Origin: Telmatospirillum siberiense
Lineage (GTDB): Bacteria; Pseudomonadota; Alphaproteobacteria; Rhodospirillales; Magnetospirillaceae
Reading direction: 5' to 3'
DNA: 64,000 bases
Assembly: GCF_002845745.1 (NCBI RefSeq)
Contig: NZ_PIUM01000004.1
Location: forward strand, 212,219-276,218
Positions 19,003 to 27,109 of this stretch are shown in pieces. The position numbers and the translations under genes are program-made. Position 1 is the stretch's first letter. Each line of letters opens with the position of its first letter. The notes under the pieces are model-generated. The model had not been told where the DNA came from, ran no database searches, and worked only from the letters and a program-made list of their open reading frames with translations.

Positions 19003-19020
19003 GTATACTACCATGGCAGC
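19003..19020 (+). promoter_or_regulatory. GntR-type operator D upstream of idnD
   Basis: An exact 18-bp copy of 18904-18921 (GTATACTACCATGGCAGC), 99 bp away from it and about 50 bp before the idnD-like start. A 7-bp inverted repeat, TGAATGC (19029-19035) with GCATTCA (19044-19050), follows it. Confidence 0.7.
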
Positions 19021-19070
19021 AAATCAATTGAATGCCATGAAAAGCATTCATCTAGAGGATGCGAGTCGAT

Positions 19071-20108
19071 ATGGAAGCCTGTGTCATTCACGGGGCGCTT
19101 GATCTACGTCTCGATAAAGTAAAAGAACCAGAGTTATCCGATAATTATGTGAAGGTTAGAATTAGAGCCGGAGGAATCTGCGGATCTGATCTTCATTATT
19201 TTTCCAATGGAAGAATTGGTGATTTTATTATCCGGGAGCCGCTGATCCCTGGACATGAGGTCGCCGGCGAGGTCTGCGCGGTGGGAGCCAAGGTTTCAAC
19301 GCTCAAGCCTGGCGACCGGGTCGCCATTCATCCGGGCCGCAGTTGCGGCAGATGCCCCCGCTGCCGGGAAGGGCGCCCCAACCTGTGCCAATCCGTTTTC
19401 TACATGGGCAGCGCCAGCCGGTTTCCCCACATGCAGGGCGGCTTCTGCGAGTTCGTGTCGGTCGACGAAAGCCAGTGCCACAAGATTTCGACCGACATCG
19501 CCTTTCCCCTGATCGCCTTCGCCGAACCCCTTTCCGTGGCGCTTCATGCGGTACACCGGGCCGGCGACATCATGGGACGGAAGGTGCTGATCACCGGCGC
19601 CGGGCCCATCGGTCAACTGCTGTTGCTGGCGGCGCGCCGGGCCGGCGCGGGGGACGTCGTCGTCACCGATCTGCTCGACAGTTCATTGGGCAAGGCCCGC
19701 CAGATCGGCGCCGCCGCGACCATCAATGTCGGACGGACGCCCGACGCCTTGACCGAGACATCCCGCGCCATCGACGGCTTCGACGTCGCTTTCGAGGTTT
19801 CCGGCGCGGCTCCGGCCCTGAACAGCGCCATCGACGCGGTTCATCCGGGTGCGACCATCGTGCAGGTCGGTTCGCTTCCCGCGGGGCCGCAAGGGGTTAC
19901 CGCCAATCGGATCATGGCGAAGGAACTGGATGTCCGAGGGGCGTTCCGCTTCGGCAATGTTTTCGCCGATGCCGTCGCCTGTCTGGAGAAAGGCCTTATC
20001 GACGTTTCGCCGCTGCTCACCGCGGTGGTGCCGATGGCAAACGCCGGCGAGGCTTTCCTGATGGCCAAGGATCGGGAGCATCACCTCAAGGTCGTCATCG
20101 AATTCTGA
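19071..20108 (+). CDS. idnD: Zinc-dependent alcohol dehydrogenase, L-idonate 5-dehydrogenase-like
   Basis: A 345-residue medium-chain dehydrogenase. Catalytic zinc residues appear in GGICGSDLHYF and PGHEVAGEV, and the structural zinc Cys cluster is CGRCPRCREGRPNLC. The Rossmann motif is VLITGAGPIGQLLLLAA. The first half is close to IdnD, which oxidises L-idonate to 5-keto-D-gluconate. Related enzymes act on L-gulonate or galactonate. ATG at 19071 is preferred over 19059 because AGAGGA then has normal spacing. It starts a five-gene operon with YhcH, Gfo/Idh, DlgD and an MFS transporter. Confidence 0.85.
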   Translation: MEACVIHGALDLRLDKVKEPELSDNYVKVRIRAGGICGSDLHYFSNGRIGDFIIREPLIPGHEVAGEVCAVGAKVSTLKPGDRVAIHPGRSCGRCPRCREGRPNLCQSVFYMGSASRFPHMQGGFCEFVSVDESQCHKISTDIAFPLIAFAEPLSVALHAVHRAGDIMGRKVLITGAGPIGQLLLLAARRAGAGDVVVTDLLDSSLGKARQIGAAATINVGRTPDALTETSRAIDGFDVAFEVSGAAPALNSAIDAVHPGATIVQVGSLPAGPQGVTANRIMAKELDVRGAFRFGNVFADAVACLEKGLIDVSPLLTAVVPMANAGEAFLMAKDREHHLKVVIEF

Positions 20109-20146
20109 ATGGGCTTCCGCAAAAGTGGAAGCGATAGGAGAGAAAC

Positions 20147-20635
20147 ATGCTTTTTGGAAACGTCCATCATGCCGGCGACATGCTTGCCTGGCTCCCGGCT
20201 CCCTTGCAAACGGCGATCGAACATCTGCGCACCACCGATTTCAAGGCGCTGCCAGCCGGTAATTACGACCTGCAGGGCAAGGATATCTACGTTCAGGTGA
20301 TCGATCTGACGACCAAGGCCCTGTCGGAAACCCGGCCGGAGGTGCATCGCAAATATATCGACGTCCAGTTCCTGGTCAGCGGCGCGGAGCGGATCGGCTT
20401 TGCCGACGACACCGGCCGCAACGTCGTGGCCGAGGATTTGCTGGCTGAACGGGATCTGCTGTTCTACCAGGGCGCCGAAAACGAATCGATGCTGGAGATG
20501 GTGCCCGGCAGCTTCGCCGTTTTCCTCCCTTCCGACGTTCATCGCCCAGCCTGTCAGCTCGACGCTCCCCGAGCGATCCGCAAGGTGGTGGTCAAGGTCC
20601 GTTTCGATCTCCTGAAAAAGGGGGACGCCAAGTGA
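20147..20635 (+). CDS. YhcH/YjgK/YiaL family protein (sugar anomerase-like)
   Basis: A 162-residue cupin-fold protein of the DUF386 family. Typical text is LPAGNYDLQGKDIYVQV, EVHRKYIDVQFLVSGAERIG and FLPSDVHRPACQ, where the His and Glu residues bind a metal ion. YiaL sits with DlgD (YiaK) in E. coli as here, and NanQ of the same family is a sialic acid anomerase, so a sugar-acid mutarotase role is plausible. Its stop overlaps the next gene. A paralogue is encoded at 24356-24832. Confidence 0.88.
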   Translation: MLFGNVHHAGDMLAWLPAPLQTAIEHLRTTDFKALPAGNYDLQGKDIYVQVIDLTTKALSETRPEVHRKYIDVQFLVSGAERIGFADDTGRNVVAEDLLAERDLLFYQGAENESMLEMVPGSFAVFLPSDVHRPACQLDAPRAIRKVVVKVRFDLLKKGDAK

Positions 20636-21618
20636 AGACCGTCCGCTGGGGGATGATCGGCTGCGGCGCCGTTACCGAGGTCAAAAGCGGGCCGGGTTTC
20701 TACAAGGCCCAACATTCGAGCCTGGTGGCGGTGACCAGCGCCGATTCGAAGATGACGCGTTCCTTCGCCGAGCGCCACGGCGTGGCCAAGGCCCACGATA
20801 CCACCGAGGCCCTGTTGGCCGACCCGGATGTCGACGCCGTCTACATCGCCACGCCGCCCGCCTTCCATAAGCCGCTTTCCCTGGCGGTGGCGCGGGCCGG
20901 CAAGCATGTCTACGTCGAAAAGCCGATGGCGATGCGCTTTTCCGAATGCCGCGAGATCATCACCGAGTGCGAGCGTAACAAGGTGCGGCTTTTCGTGGCC
21001 TTCTACCGCCGGGCCATGCCGCGTTTTCTCCAGGTGAAACGCTGGCTGGACGAGGGCGTCATCGGCGATGTGCGGGCCGTGCGGGCCATGCAGCATCAGC
21101 CGCCGGCACCCGAGGACCTGTCGCGGGAGACCCTGCCGTGGCGACTGCTGCCGGACGTGGCCGGCGGCGGCAAGTTCCTCGACATGGGTATCCACACGCT
21201 CGACATCTTCGACTTCTGGTTCGGTCCGCTCGTCGAGGCGCACGGCATCGCCGCCAATCTCGGCCGGCTCTATGACGTGGAGGATACCGTCACGGCGACC
21301 TGGCGCCACAAGGGCGGAGTGCAGGGAAGCGGTTCCTGGTGCTACGTCGCCTCCGATCAGCAGGATCAGGTCGAGATCATCGGATCGCAGGGGCGTATCG
21401 AGATGGAATTCTTTTCCGACCGGCCGTTGCGCCTGATCACCGGGAAGGGGCTGGAGGAAGCCGACATTCCCAATCCCCCCCACGTTCAGCAACCCTTCAT
21501 CCAAAGCATCGTCGACGAGCTGACCGGAACCGGGCGGTGCCCGGGTGATCCCGAGAGCGCCGCCCGCGCCAGTTGGGTCGCCGACGAAATCCTGGCCGGT
21601 TTCCGCGGCCACTCCTGA
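20632..21618 (+). CDS. Gfo/Idh/MocA family oxidoreductase
   Basis: A 328-residue NAD(P)-dependent sugar dehydrogenase. The Rossmann start is VRWGMIGCGAVTEV, and the conserved Glu-Lys-Pro motif is in VYVEKPMAM, where the Lys is catalytic. The C-terminal domain contains GGGKFLDMGIHTLDIFDFWFG with the catalytic His. It starts with GTG at 20632 in a GTGA overlap with the YhcH gene, after AAGGGGGA. The exact sugar-acid substrate is not evident. Confidence 0.9.
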   Translation: MKTVRWGMIGCGAVTEVKSGPGFYKAQHSSLVAVTSADSKMTRSFAERHGVAKAHDTTEALLADPDVDAVYIATPPAFHKPLSLAVARAGKHVYVEKPMAMRFSECREIITECERNKVRLFVAFYRRAMPRFLQVKRWLDEGVIGDVRAVRAMQHQPPAPEDLSRETLPWRLLPDVAGGGKFLDMGIHTLDIFDFWFGPLVEAHGIAANLGRLYDVEDTVTATWRHKGGVQGSGSWCYVASDQQDQVEIIGSQGRIEMEFFSDRPLRLITGKGLEEADIPNPPHVQQPFIQSIVDELTGTGRCPGDPESAARASWVADEILAGFRGHS

Positions 21619-21643
21619 TACACGCCGATTTTGGAGCAAAGTC

Positions 21644-22648
21644 ATGCCAAAGGTTCGCTTCGAGGACATGAAAGCGGAATTCAAACGGATCCTGGTGAAA
21701 AAGGGATGCGAGGAGGATATCGCCGAGCTTTCCTCCCGGATGATCGCCGAGACCAGCCTCGACGGTGTTTATTCCCACGGCGTCAACCGGTTTTCCCGGG
21801 TCGTCGAATATATCGATAAGGGCTACATCGATCTGAACGCCAAACCGACCAAGGTCGATGGAATCGGCGCCTTCGAGCGCTGGGACGCCAACCTCGGGCT
21901 GGGAAACGTCACGGCCAAACTGGCCATGGACCGCGCCATCGAGCTGGCCCGCCAGAACGGCATCGGCTGCGTGGCGCTTCGCAACGCCAATCATTGGCTG
22001 CGCGGCGGAAGCTATGGACTGCAGGCGGCCGACGCGGGCTGTATCGGCATTTGCTGGACCAATACGCAGCCGAACATGCCGGCCTGGGGAGCCAAGGATC
22101 GGCGCATCGGCAACAACCCGTTCATCGTCGCCATTCCGCGGGACGGCGGCCATGTCATCGTCGATGCCGCGATGTCGCAGTTTTCCTACGGTCATATGGA
22201 AGGGGCCAAGCTGCGCGGCGAGCAACTCGCGGTTCCCGGCGGCTATGACGAGGCTGGCAATATTTCCACCGATCCGGCGGAAATCGCCAAGACGTGGCGG
22301 GTCCTGCCCATCGGCTTCTGGAAAGGCTCGGCGCTTTCCATCGTGTTCGACCTGGTCGCCACGGTCCTTTCCGGCGGCTTGTCGACCTTCCGGGTCGGCC
22401 AGTTGGGCGGGGACGAGTACAAGCTTTCGCAAGTGATGATCGCCATCGACGCCAAAAGCATCGCCGGCGAGGAATTCCTGGCGGGGGCCGTCAACGAGGT
22501 CCTCGACGATCTCAAGGCGTCCCAGCCCGCCGATGAAAAACAGGCCGTCCGTTTCCCGGGCGAGAAGGGGCCACGGCTGCGCAAACAAAATCAGGAACAG
22601 GGCATCCCCGTCGACGACGGCGTCTGGGCGAAGATCACTTCGCTCTAG
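21644..22648 (+). CDS. dlgD: 2,3-diketo-L-gulonate reductase (Ldh/YiaK family)
   Basis: A 334-residue malate/L-lactate dehydrogenase-family protein (E. coli YiaK has 332). The catalytic His is in VYSHGVNRFSR, and NTQPNMPAWGAKDRRIGNNP and GYDEAGNISTDPAEI follow the DlgD pattern. The fold has no classical Rossmann motif. The enzyme reduces 2,3-diketo-L-gulonate with NADH. Start ATG 21644 follows TTGGAGC. Its neighbours IdnD, YhcH and an ACS transporter support L-gulonate/idonate-type acid catabolism. Confidence 0.9.
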   Translation: MPKVRFEDMKAEFKRILVKKGCEEDIAELSSRMIAETSLDGVYSHGVNRFSRVVEYIDKGYIDLNAKPTKVDGIGAFERWDANLGLGNVTAKLAMDRAIELARQNGIGCVALRNANHWLRGGSYGLQAADAGCIGICWTNTQPNMPAWGAKDRRIGNNPFIVAIPRDGGHVIVDAAMSQFSYGHMEGAKLRGEQLAVPGGYDEAGNISTDPAEIAKTWRVLPIGFWKGSALSIVFDLVATVLSGGLSTFRVGQLGGDEYKLSQVMIAIDAKSIAGEEFLAGAVNEVLDDLKASQPADEKQAVRFPGEKGPRLRKQNQEQGIPVDDGVWAKITSL

Positions 22649-22688
22649 CTAGCGTCCTGTTCAATAAACGAATTTTCGGAGGAACATC

Positions 22689-23993
22689 ATGCCGAACACG
22701 ACACAATCGGGCGGCGTCATGCGGGCGGACGCATCTGCGGGCATACCGAATGGACGCTGGTTTCATATCATCGTCCCCATCATGATTCTGTGCATCGTCT
22801 CCTACATGGACCGGACCAATATCGGGTTCGCCATTCCGGGAGGGATGAGCAAGGAACTGGCGATGTCGGCCTCGTTTGCCGGCTTCGCCGCCGGTATTTT
22901 CTTCGTCGGGTATCTGTTTCTTCAGGTGCCGGGCGGCCATCTGGCGTCGCGGGGCGTGGCCAAGAATTTTCTGACCTGGTCGATGGTGGCCTGGGGCGTG
23001 ATTTCCATCGCCACGGCCTACATCACCAGCGAAACCCAACTGATCGTCCTGCGTTTCGCCCTCGGCGTCGCCGAGGGCGGCATGCTGCCCGTCGTTCTCA
23101 CCATGGTCGCCAAGTGGTTTCCCGACGAGGAACGCGGCCGGGCGACCGCCATCGTCATCATGTTCGTCCCGATCGCCAATATCGTCTCGGGACCGATCGC
23201 CGGTTCGGTCATTCAGAATTTCGGCTGGCGCGACCTGTTCCTGTTCGAGGGAATCGGCTCGTTTTTCCTGATCATTCCTTGGATTTTCATGGTTCAGGAG
23301 GATCCCGAAAAGGCCAAATGGATTTCGCCTGAGGAAAAAGCCTATATCGTCAGCAGACTGAAGGCCGAGCAGGAGGAATTGGCCAGATCGCCGGCCATCA
23401 AGAACGCCTCCTTTTCCCAGGTCATGGGCAATGCCTCGATGTGGAAGCTGATCGTCATCAACTTCTTCTATCAGACGGCGATTTACGGCTTCGTCATCTG
23501 GCTGCCGACCGTCATCAAGAATCTGACGCAGGCCAATATCGCCGAGGTCGGGTTCCTGTCGATGCTTCCCTATATCGGGACCATGATCGGCATGTATACG
23601 ATCGGGCGCCTGTCCGACAGCTCAGGTAAACGTAAGAAATACGTTATCCTGCCGCTGCTGGGATTGGCGGCAAGTCTGGCCGGATCGGTGTTCCTGAAAG
23701 AGCATATCTGGCTGTCGTTCTCCTGCCTGGTGCTTGCCGGCGGCTTCCTGCAGGCGGCGGCGTCGGTCTTCTGGACCATTCCGCCAATGCTGTTCACCGC
23801 CTCGGTGGCGGGCAGCGCCCGGGGGGCGATCAACGCCCTCGGCAATCTGGGCGGCTTCCTCGGGCCCTTCCTGCTGGGCTGGCTCAAGGACATCTTCGGC
23901 GGAACCGATTACGGTGTCTTCTGCCTGGTCGGCTTCCTGGTGATCTCCGCCCTGATCACCACGACCTTGCCGGTCACCCAACGGCAGCACTGA
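22689..23993 (+). CDS. MFS transporter, ACS family, sugar-acid transporter
   Basis: A 434-residue, 12-helix protein after TTCGGAGGAAC. Signatures are SYMDRTNIGFAIPGGM in helix 1, GVAEGGMLPVVLTMVAKWFPDEERGRATA, and in helix 11 GAINALGNLGGFLGPFLLGWL. It ends the idnD operon and should import the aldonate or ketoaldonate handled by that operon. A perfect 16-bp terminator stem begins 8 bp after the stop. Confidence 0.9.
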   Translation: MPNTTQSGGVMRADASAGIPNGRWFHIIVPIMILCIVSYMDRTNIGFAIPGGMSKELAMSASFAGFAAGIFFVGYLFLQVPGGHLASRGVAKNFLTWSMVAWGVISIATAYITSETQLIVLRFALGVAEGGMLPVVLTMVAKWFPDEERGRATAIVIMFVPIANIVSGPIAGSVIQNFGWRDLFLFEGIGSFFLIIPWIFMVQEDPEKAKWISPEEKAYIVSRLKAEQEELARSPAIKNASFSQVMGNASMWKLIVINFFYQTAIYGFVIWLPTVIKNLTQANIAEVGFLSMLPYIGTMIGMYTIGRLSDSSGKRKKYVILPLLGLAASLAGSVFLKEHIWLSFSCLVLAGGFLQAAASVFWTIPPMLFTASVAGSARGAINALGNLGGFLGPFLLGWLKDIFGGTDYGVFCLVGFLVISALITTTLPVTQRQH

Positions 23994-24000
23994 TCGACAA

Positions 24001-24037
24001 AAAGGGCTTGAAGCGAAATAATCGCTTCAAGCCCTTT
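24001..24037. terminator. Perfect 16-bp terminator hairpin with CGAAATAATC apex
   Basis: AAAGGGCTTGAAGCGA (24001-24016) pairs with TCGCTTCAAGCCCTTT (24022-24037) around a 5-nt loop, with A-rich and T-rich ends. It is a strong bidirectional terminator for the idnD operon. The apex text GCGAAATAATCGC recurs in the hairpins at 57505-57538 and 57596-57636. Confidence 0.9.
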
Positions 24038-24202
24038 AGCCCGAGCGGCGCCTGAGCCCGCCTAAGCCGGAGGCGCAGGCGTCATTTATAACAGCCCGAG
24101 CGGCGCCTGAGCCCGCCTAAGCCGGAGGCGCAGGCGTCATTTATAACAGCCCGAGCGGCGCCTGAGCCCGCCTAAGCCGGAGGCGCAGGCGTCGTTAGGA
24201 CC
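24038..24202. repeat. Three tandem 55-bp REP-like units
   Basis: Units start at 24038, 24093 and 24148. The first two are identical over 55 bp. The third is identical for its first 46 bases and then diverges. Each unit contains the inverted repeat GCGCCT...AGGCGC around a GC-rich core. It follows the terminator stem without a gap, and a single diverged copy lies at 57542-57588 next to a similar hairpin. No spacers or genes are present, so this is an extragenic palindromic repeat, not CRISPR. Confidence 0.9.
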
Positions 24203-24237
24203 TGCCCCCGCGCGTGCAAAACGCCGGGGGCAGGTCC
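24198..24237. terminator. 13-bp inverted repeat after the tandem repeats
   Basis: GGACCTGCCCCCG (24198-24210) pairs exactly with CGGGGGCAGGTCC (24225-24237) around a 14-nt loop. CCAATCTTT follows. It separates the repeat block from the second YhcH gene and may be a second terminator. Confidence 0.6.
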
Positions 24238-24355
24238 CAATCTTTGGCGATCCTGAAAACTGATATTTTAAGTATATTACCCGCGCGGCGGGGAAACGCC
24301 GCCTGACGGGGTGATCAGCATTTCGCCCTTTCAGCATCTTGGTCGGAGGGACATC

Positions 24356-24832
24356 ATGATTTTCGGCAGCGTACATCATCTGGAAAATTTGCAGGGATGG
24401 CTTCCCGCTCCCTTGCGGATGGCCTTGGAACATCTGAAGAAGACGGATTTCACCAATGTTCCCGCCGGCCGATACGATCTGCAAGGCAGCGACGTCTATG
24501 TGCAGGTGATGGATCTGAGCACCAAGAACGATGCCGATACCCGCCCCGAGATCCATCGCAAATACATCGACGTCCAGTTCATGGTGAAGGGCTGTGAACG
24601 CATTGGCGTCGCCGTCGACACCGGCCGCAATGAGGTGGCCGAAGATCTCCTGGCGGAGCGCGATCTGCTTTTTTATCGTGCCGCCGAGAACGAATCTTCG
24701 CTTGTCTTGCGGCCCGGGAATTTCGCCGTCTTTTTTCCCAGCGACGTCCACCGGCCTCTCTGCGAGGTGGACGGCCCGCAGGCGATCCGCAAGGTCGTGG
24801 TCAAGGTCAGTCTGGCCGCGCTGAAGGGCTGA
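24356..24832 (+). CDS. YhcH/YjgK/YiaL family protein, second copy
   Basis: A 158-residue paralogue of the protein at 20147-20635, with the same landmarks: VPAGRYDLQGSDVYVQV, EIHRKYIDVQFMVKGCERIG and FFPSDVHRPLCEV. The ATG at 24356 follows GGAGGGACATC. An upstream in-frame start is not supported. It is separated from the idnD operon by a terminator, the tandem repeats and a further hairpin, so it must have its own promoter. GATATTTTAAGTATATT near 24265 is a possible location. Confidence 0.85.
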   Translation: MIFGSVHHLENLQGWLPAPLRMALEHLKKTDFTNVPAGRYDLQGSDVYVQVMDLSTKNDADTRPEIHRKYIDVQFMVKGCERIGVAVDTGRNEVAEDLLAERDLLFYRAAENESSLVLRPGNFAVFFPSDVHRPLCEVDGPQAIRKVVVKVSLAALKG

Positions 24833-24847
24833 CGGGGCGGGACCCGA

Positions 24848-26866
24848 TCAGTAATTCGCGATGACCGAAAAGAGGATACGGCGCTTTTCGCTGGACACCG
24901 GATTGTCGGCGAAGGCGCTGTGTCCCGTCGCCTCAAGCCGTAGCGCTGGATTGATGACATAGGCGAGGCGGGGGTTGAGCGAGACCGTGGTCTTGATGGG
25001 GACCAGTTCATAGACGCCGAAAGCGATCTGCTGCGCCATCTCGGTCGCCGAAACGATGCGCAGGGATAGGTCGCTTTCCCAGGATCCGATGTCCCAGCCG
25101 ATCCCGGCATTCGCCTTGTGCCGCGGAGTGGAACGGCTGAAATCGTGATATTGATCGGGCGTCCCTTGATCGGCGACAGCCTCGAAACTGTAGTTGGCGT
25201 TCCAGCGCCAGCCTTCGCCAAGGCGCCCTTTGAGATCGATCTCGACCCCGTTCAGATGGGCGCCGCCCGTATTGACATAAGTCGACAGCAGGGTTGGCGT
25301 CGGCAAGGGCTCGATCAGTTGCGTGGCCGAGATATCGCGTAATCCGGAAACAAGCTGATGGTAGGCGGCGATTTTCCCGCTGGTGTTCCATTGCGGCACA
25401 GACCGTTCGTAGGACAGTTCGTAATGGGTGATCTTGGTCGGTTGCAGTTGGGGATTGCCGAGAGAAAGAAGCTTCGCCGTCGGAACGGAAGGAGGGGCGA
25501 AGGGAACCGTCATCGGATTGGCGACGCCGAGTTCCAGCAGGCTGGGCAGCGTCAACCCCCGCGCTGCCGAAATCTTTACCGAATCGAGCGCTGTCGGACG
25601 CCAGACCAGGGCGCTGTTGTAACTCCATGCGTAAATCGAGCGGTTGTAATCCTCGTTTGTCCAGGGTGATCCGTCGATGACCGGACCATCGCGCTGCAGC
25701 CAGTAGCGGTCACCGCGTAGCGCCGTCAACAGACTGACATCGTTTGAAAAATCATGATTCCACATGCCACTCAAGGCGGCGTCCTGGGAAAGCAGATGAC
25801 CGCCCTTCGCGGGAAAGCTGGGCATCTCGTCGCGCCGGTATTCGGTTCCGAAACGCAAGGTGTCGTCGGCACTCGATTTGAAAAGATGCTGAAGCTTGGC
25901 GATGGTCACATCGTTGGACAGCGAACCGGTGGCGAGAGAGTTACGGTATTGGCCGACGTCGAAATGGTTGTGCATCAGGCTGGCTTCGATCTGGCCGAAG
26001 CCGATGTCGCGGGAATATTCGATCTTGCCGGCGGCCAAGCTGAGATCGATGTAGAACGGCATCAGATAATTGGCGCGCATCGAGCCGTCTGTCGCCGACG
26101 TCTGAATGCGTAGCGTGGAGCGGTCGTCGAGCGCCGTCTGTCCATCCAGATTGACCGTTCGGTTGATCGATGGGTCGCTGCCGGCCAGGCGGTCTCCCGC
26201 ATAGCGGGGATGAAATTCCGACTCGGGATCCTTGTTCCAGCCTCCTGACAGCCGGATGCCGCCAGCCCGCCATTGCGCCGTCCGCACGGCCGATGCCGCC
26301 TGCGAACCGTCGCTGCCGATGGTGAGGCGTTCGGCGTTGATCTCATCGAATTGGGGATTGTAGGTCACGATGTTGATCACGCCGGAGGCCGCGTTGAATC
26401 CGTAAAGCGCCGAGTTCGGACCCTTGATCACCTCGATCTGGCGAATCTCGTCCAGGCGGACCGGGATGTTTTCCCACAACACCACACCCAGGGCGTCGGT
26501 ATAGGTTTCCCGTCCATTGACCATCACCAGCAGGCGATTCGAACCTCCCTGGTTGAGGCCGCGAATCGCCACGTCGGCGCTGTTGTTCGACCAGCTATAA
26601 ACGTCGATGCCGCTCAGGCGTGAGAGGATGGCGGGCAGGGTGGCGGCGCCGGAACGGCGGATATCGTCGGCGGTGATGACATCCATATTGACCGGAGCTG
26701 AGGAAAGTCGCTGCGGCGTGCCGGTGACGCTGGTGGTGACCGGTTCGCCGAACAAGTCCTGAGCGGCGCTGTAATCCATCGTTTGACCGAAAGCGGCGGA
26801 CATCGTGGCCAGCAGACCAACGGTCGTGGCGCAGGCGGCTTTCGAGATCATATTCAGCCCGGTCAT
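24848..26866 (-). CDS. TonB-dependent receptor
   Basis: About 672 residues with a signal peptide (MISKAACATTVGLLATMSAAFG), a plug with VITADDIRRSGAATLPAILSRLSGIDVYSW, DVAIRGLNQGGSNRLLVMVNGRETY and IRQIEVIKGPNSALYGFNAASGVINIVTY, and a barrel ending RRILFSVIANY. The plug resembles cobalamin/colicin I-type receptors more than Fiu-type siderophore receptors, so the ligand is open. The start is uncertain (26866 or 26851). No Fur-like box is visible. It is divergent from the double-HD protein gene. Confidence 0.9.
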   Translation of the reverse strand: MTGLNMISKAACATTVGLLATMSAAFGQTMDYSAAQDLFGEPVTTSVTGTPQRLSSAPVNMDVITADDIRRSGAATLPAILSRLSGIDVYSWSNNSADVAIRGLNQGGSNRLLVMVNGRETYTDALGVVLWENIPVRLDEIRQIEVIKGPNSALYGFNAASGVINIVTYNPQFDEINAERLTIGSDGSQAASAVRTAQWRAGGIRLSGGWNKDPESEFHPRYAGDRLAGSDPSINRTVNLDGQTALDDRSTLRIQTSATDGSMRANYLMPFYIDLSLAAGKIEYSRDIGFGQIEASLMHNHFDVGQYRNSLATGSLSNDVTIAKLQHLFKSSADDTLRFGTEYRRDEMPSFPAKGGHLLSQDAALSGMWNHDFSNDVSLLTALRGDRYWLQRDGPVIDGSPWTNEDYNRSIYAWSYNSALVWRPTALDSVKISAARGLTLPSLLELGVANPMTVPFAPPSVPTAKLLSLGNPQLQPTKITHYELSYERSVPQWNTSGKIAAYHQLVSGLRDISATQLIEPLPTPTLLSTYVNTGGAHLNGVEIDLKGRLGEGWRWNANYSFEAVADQGTPDQYHDFSRSTPRHKANAGIGWDIGSWESDLSLRIVSATEMAQQIAFGVYELVPIKTTVSLNPRLAYVINPALRLEATGHSAFADNPVSSEKRRILFSVIANY

Positions 26867-27027
26867 ACCGTTACGAGCAGTCCGTTCAAATATCCCATGA
26901 CTTTCGACCAGGGATTGGGGGCGCCTGGGAATATTACGCGAATTTCGGGTTTCTTCCATGCATCAGTGTGGGAGCCACCCCGTAAAGGCGGAGTTGAAGA
27001 GGCGAATTTTCAGGTGCATATTCTTTT

Positions 27028-27054
27028 GATTGATAAACATTTTATTTATCAATC
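27028..27054. promoter_or_regulatory. 27-bp palindrome in the TonB receptor/HD-GYP intergenic region
   Basis: GATTGATAAA (27028-27037) is the exact reverse complement of TTTATCAATC (27045-27054), with a 7-bp AT spacer. It lies about 55 bp before the HD-GYP start and 160 bp before the receptor start. This is a probable operator for an unidentified regulator. The half-site TTGAT is FNR-like, but the spacing is not. Confidence 0.5.
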
Positions 27055-27109
27055 TTATTGCGCGTACTCTTTCGCCGGAAACCGTCCGGCCGTGTCCGAG
27101 GAGGCGTCG

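Noticed and set aside
24038..24202. CRISPR-like array (three 55-bp repeats)
   Set aside because: The units are directly adjacent with no unique spacers, contain an internal palindrome and have a single dispersed copy elsewhere. This fits an extragenic palindromic repeat.
26783..27109. N-terminal extension of the HD-GYP protein
   Set aside because: The extension overlaps the divergent TonB receptor gene and the palindrome. A strong GAGGAGG lies directly before the ATG at 27110.
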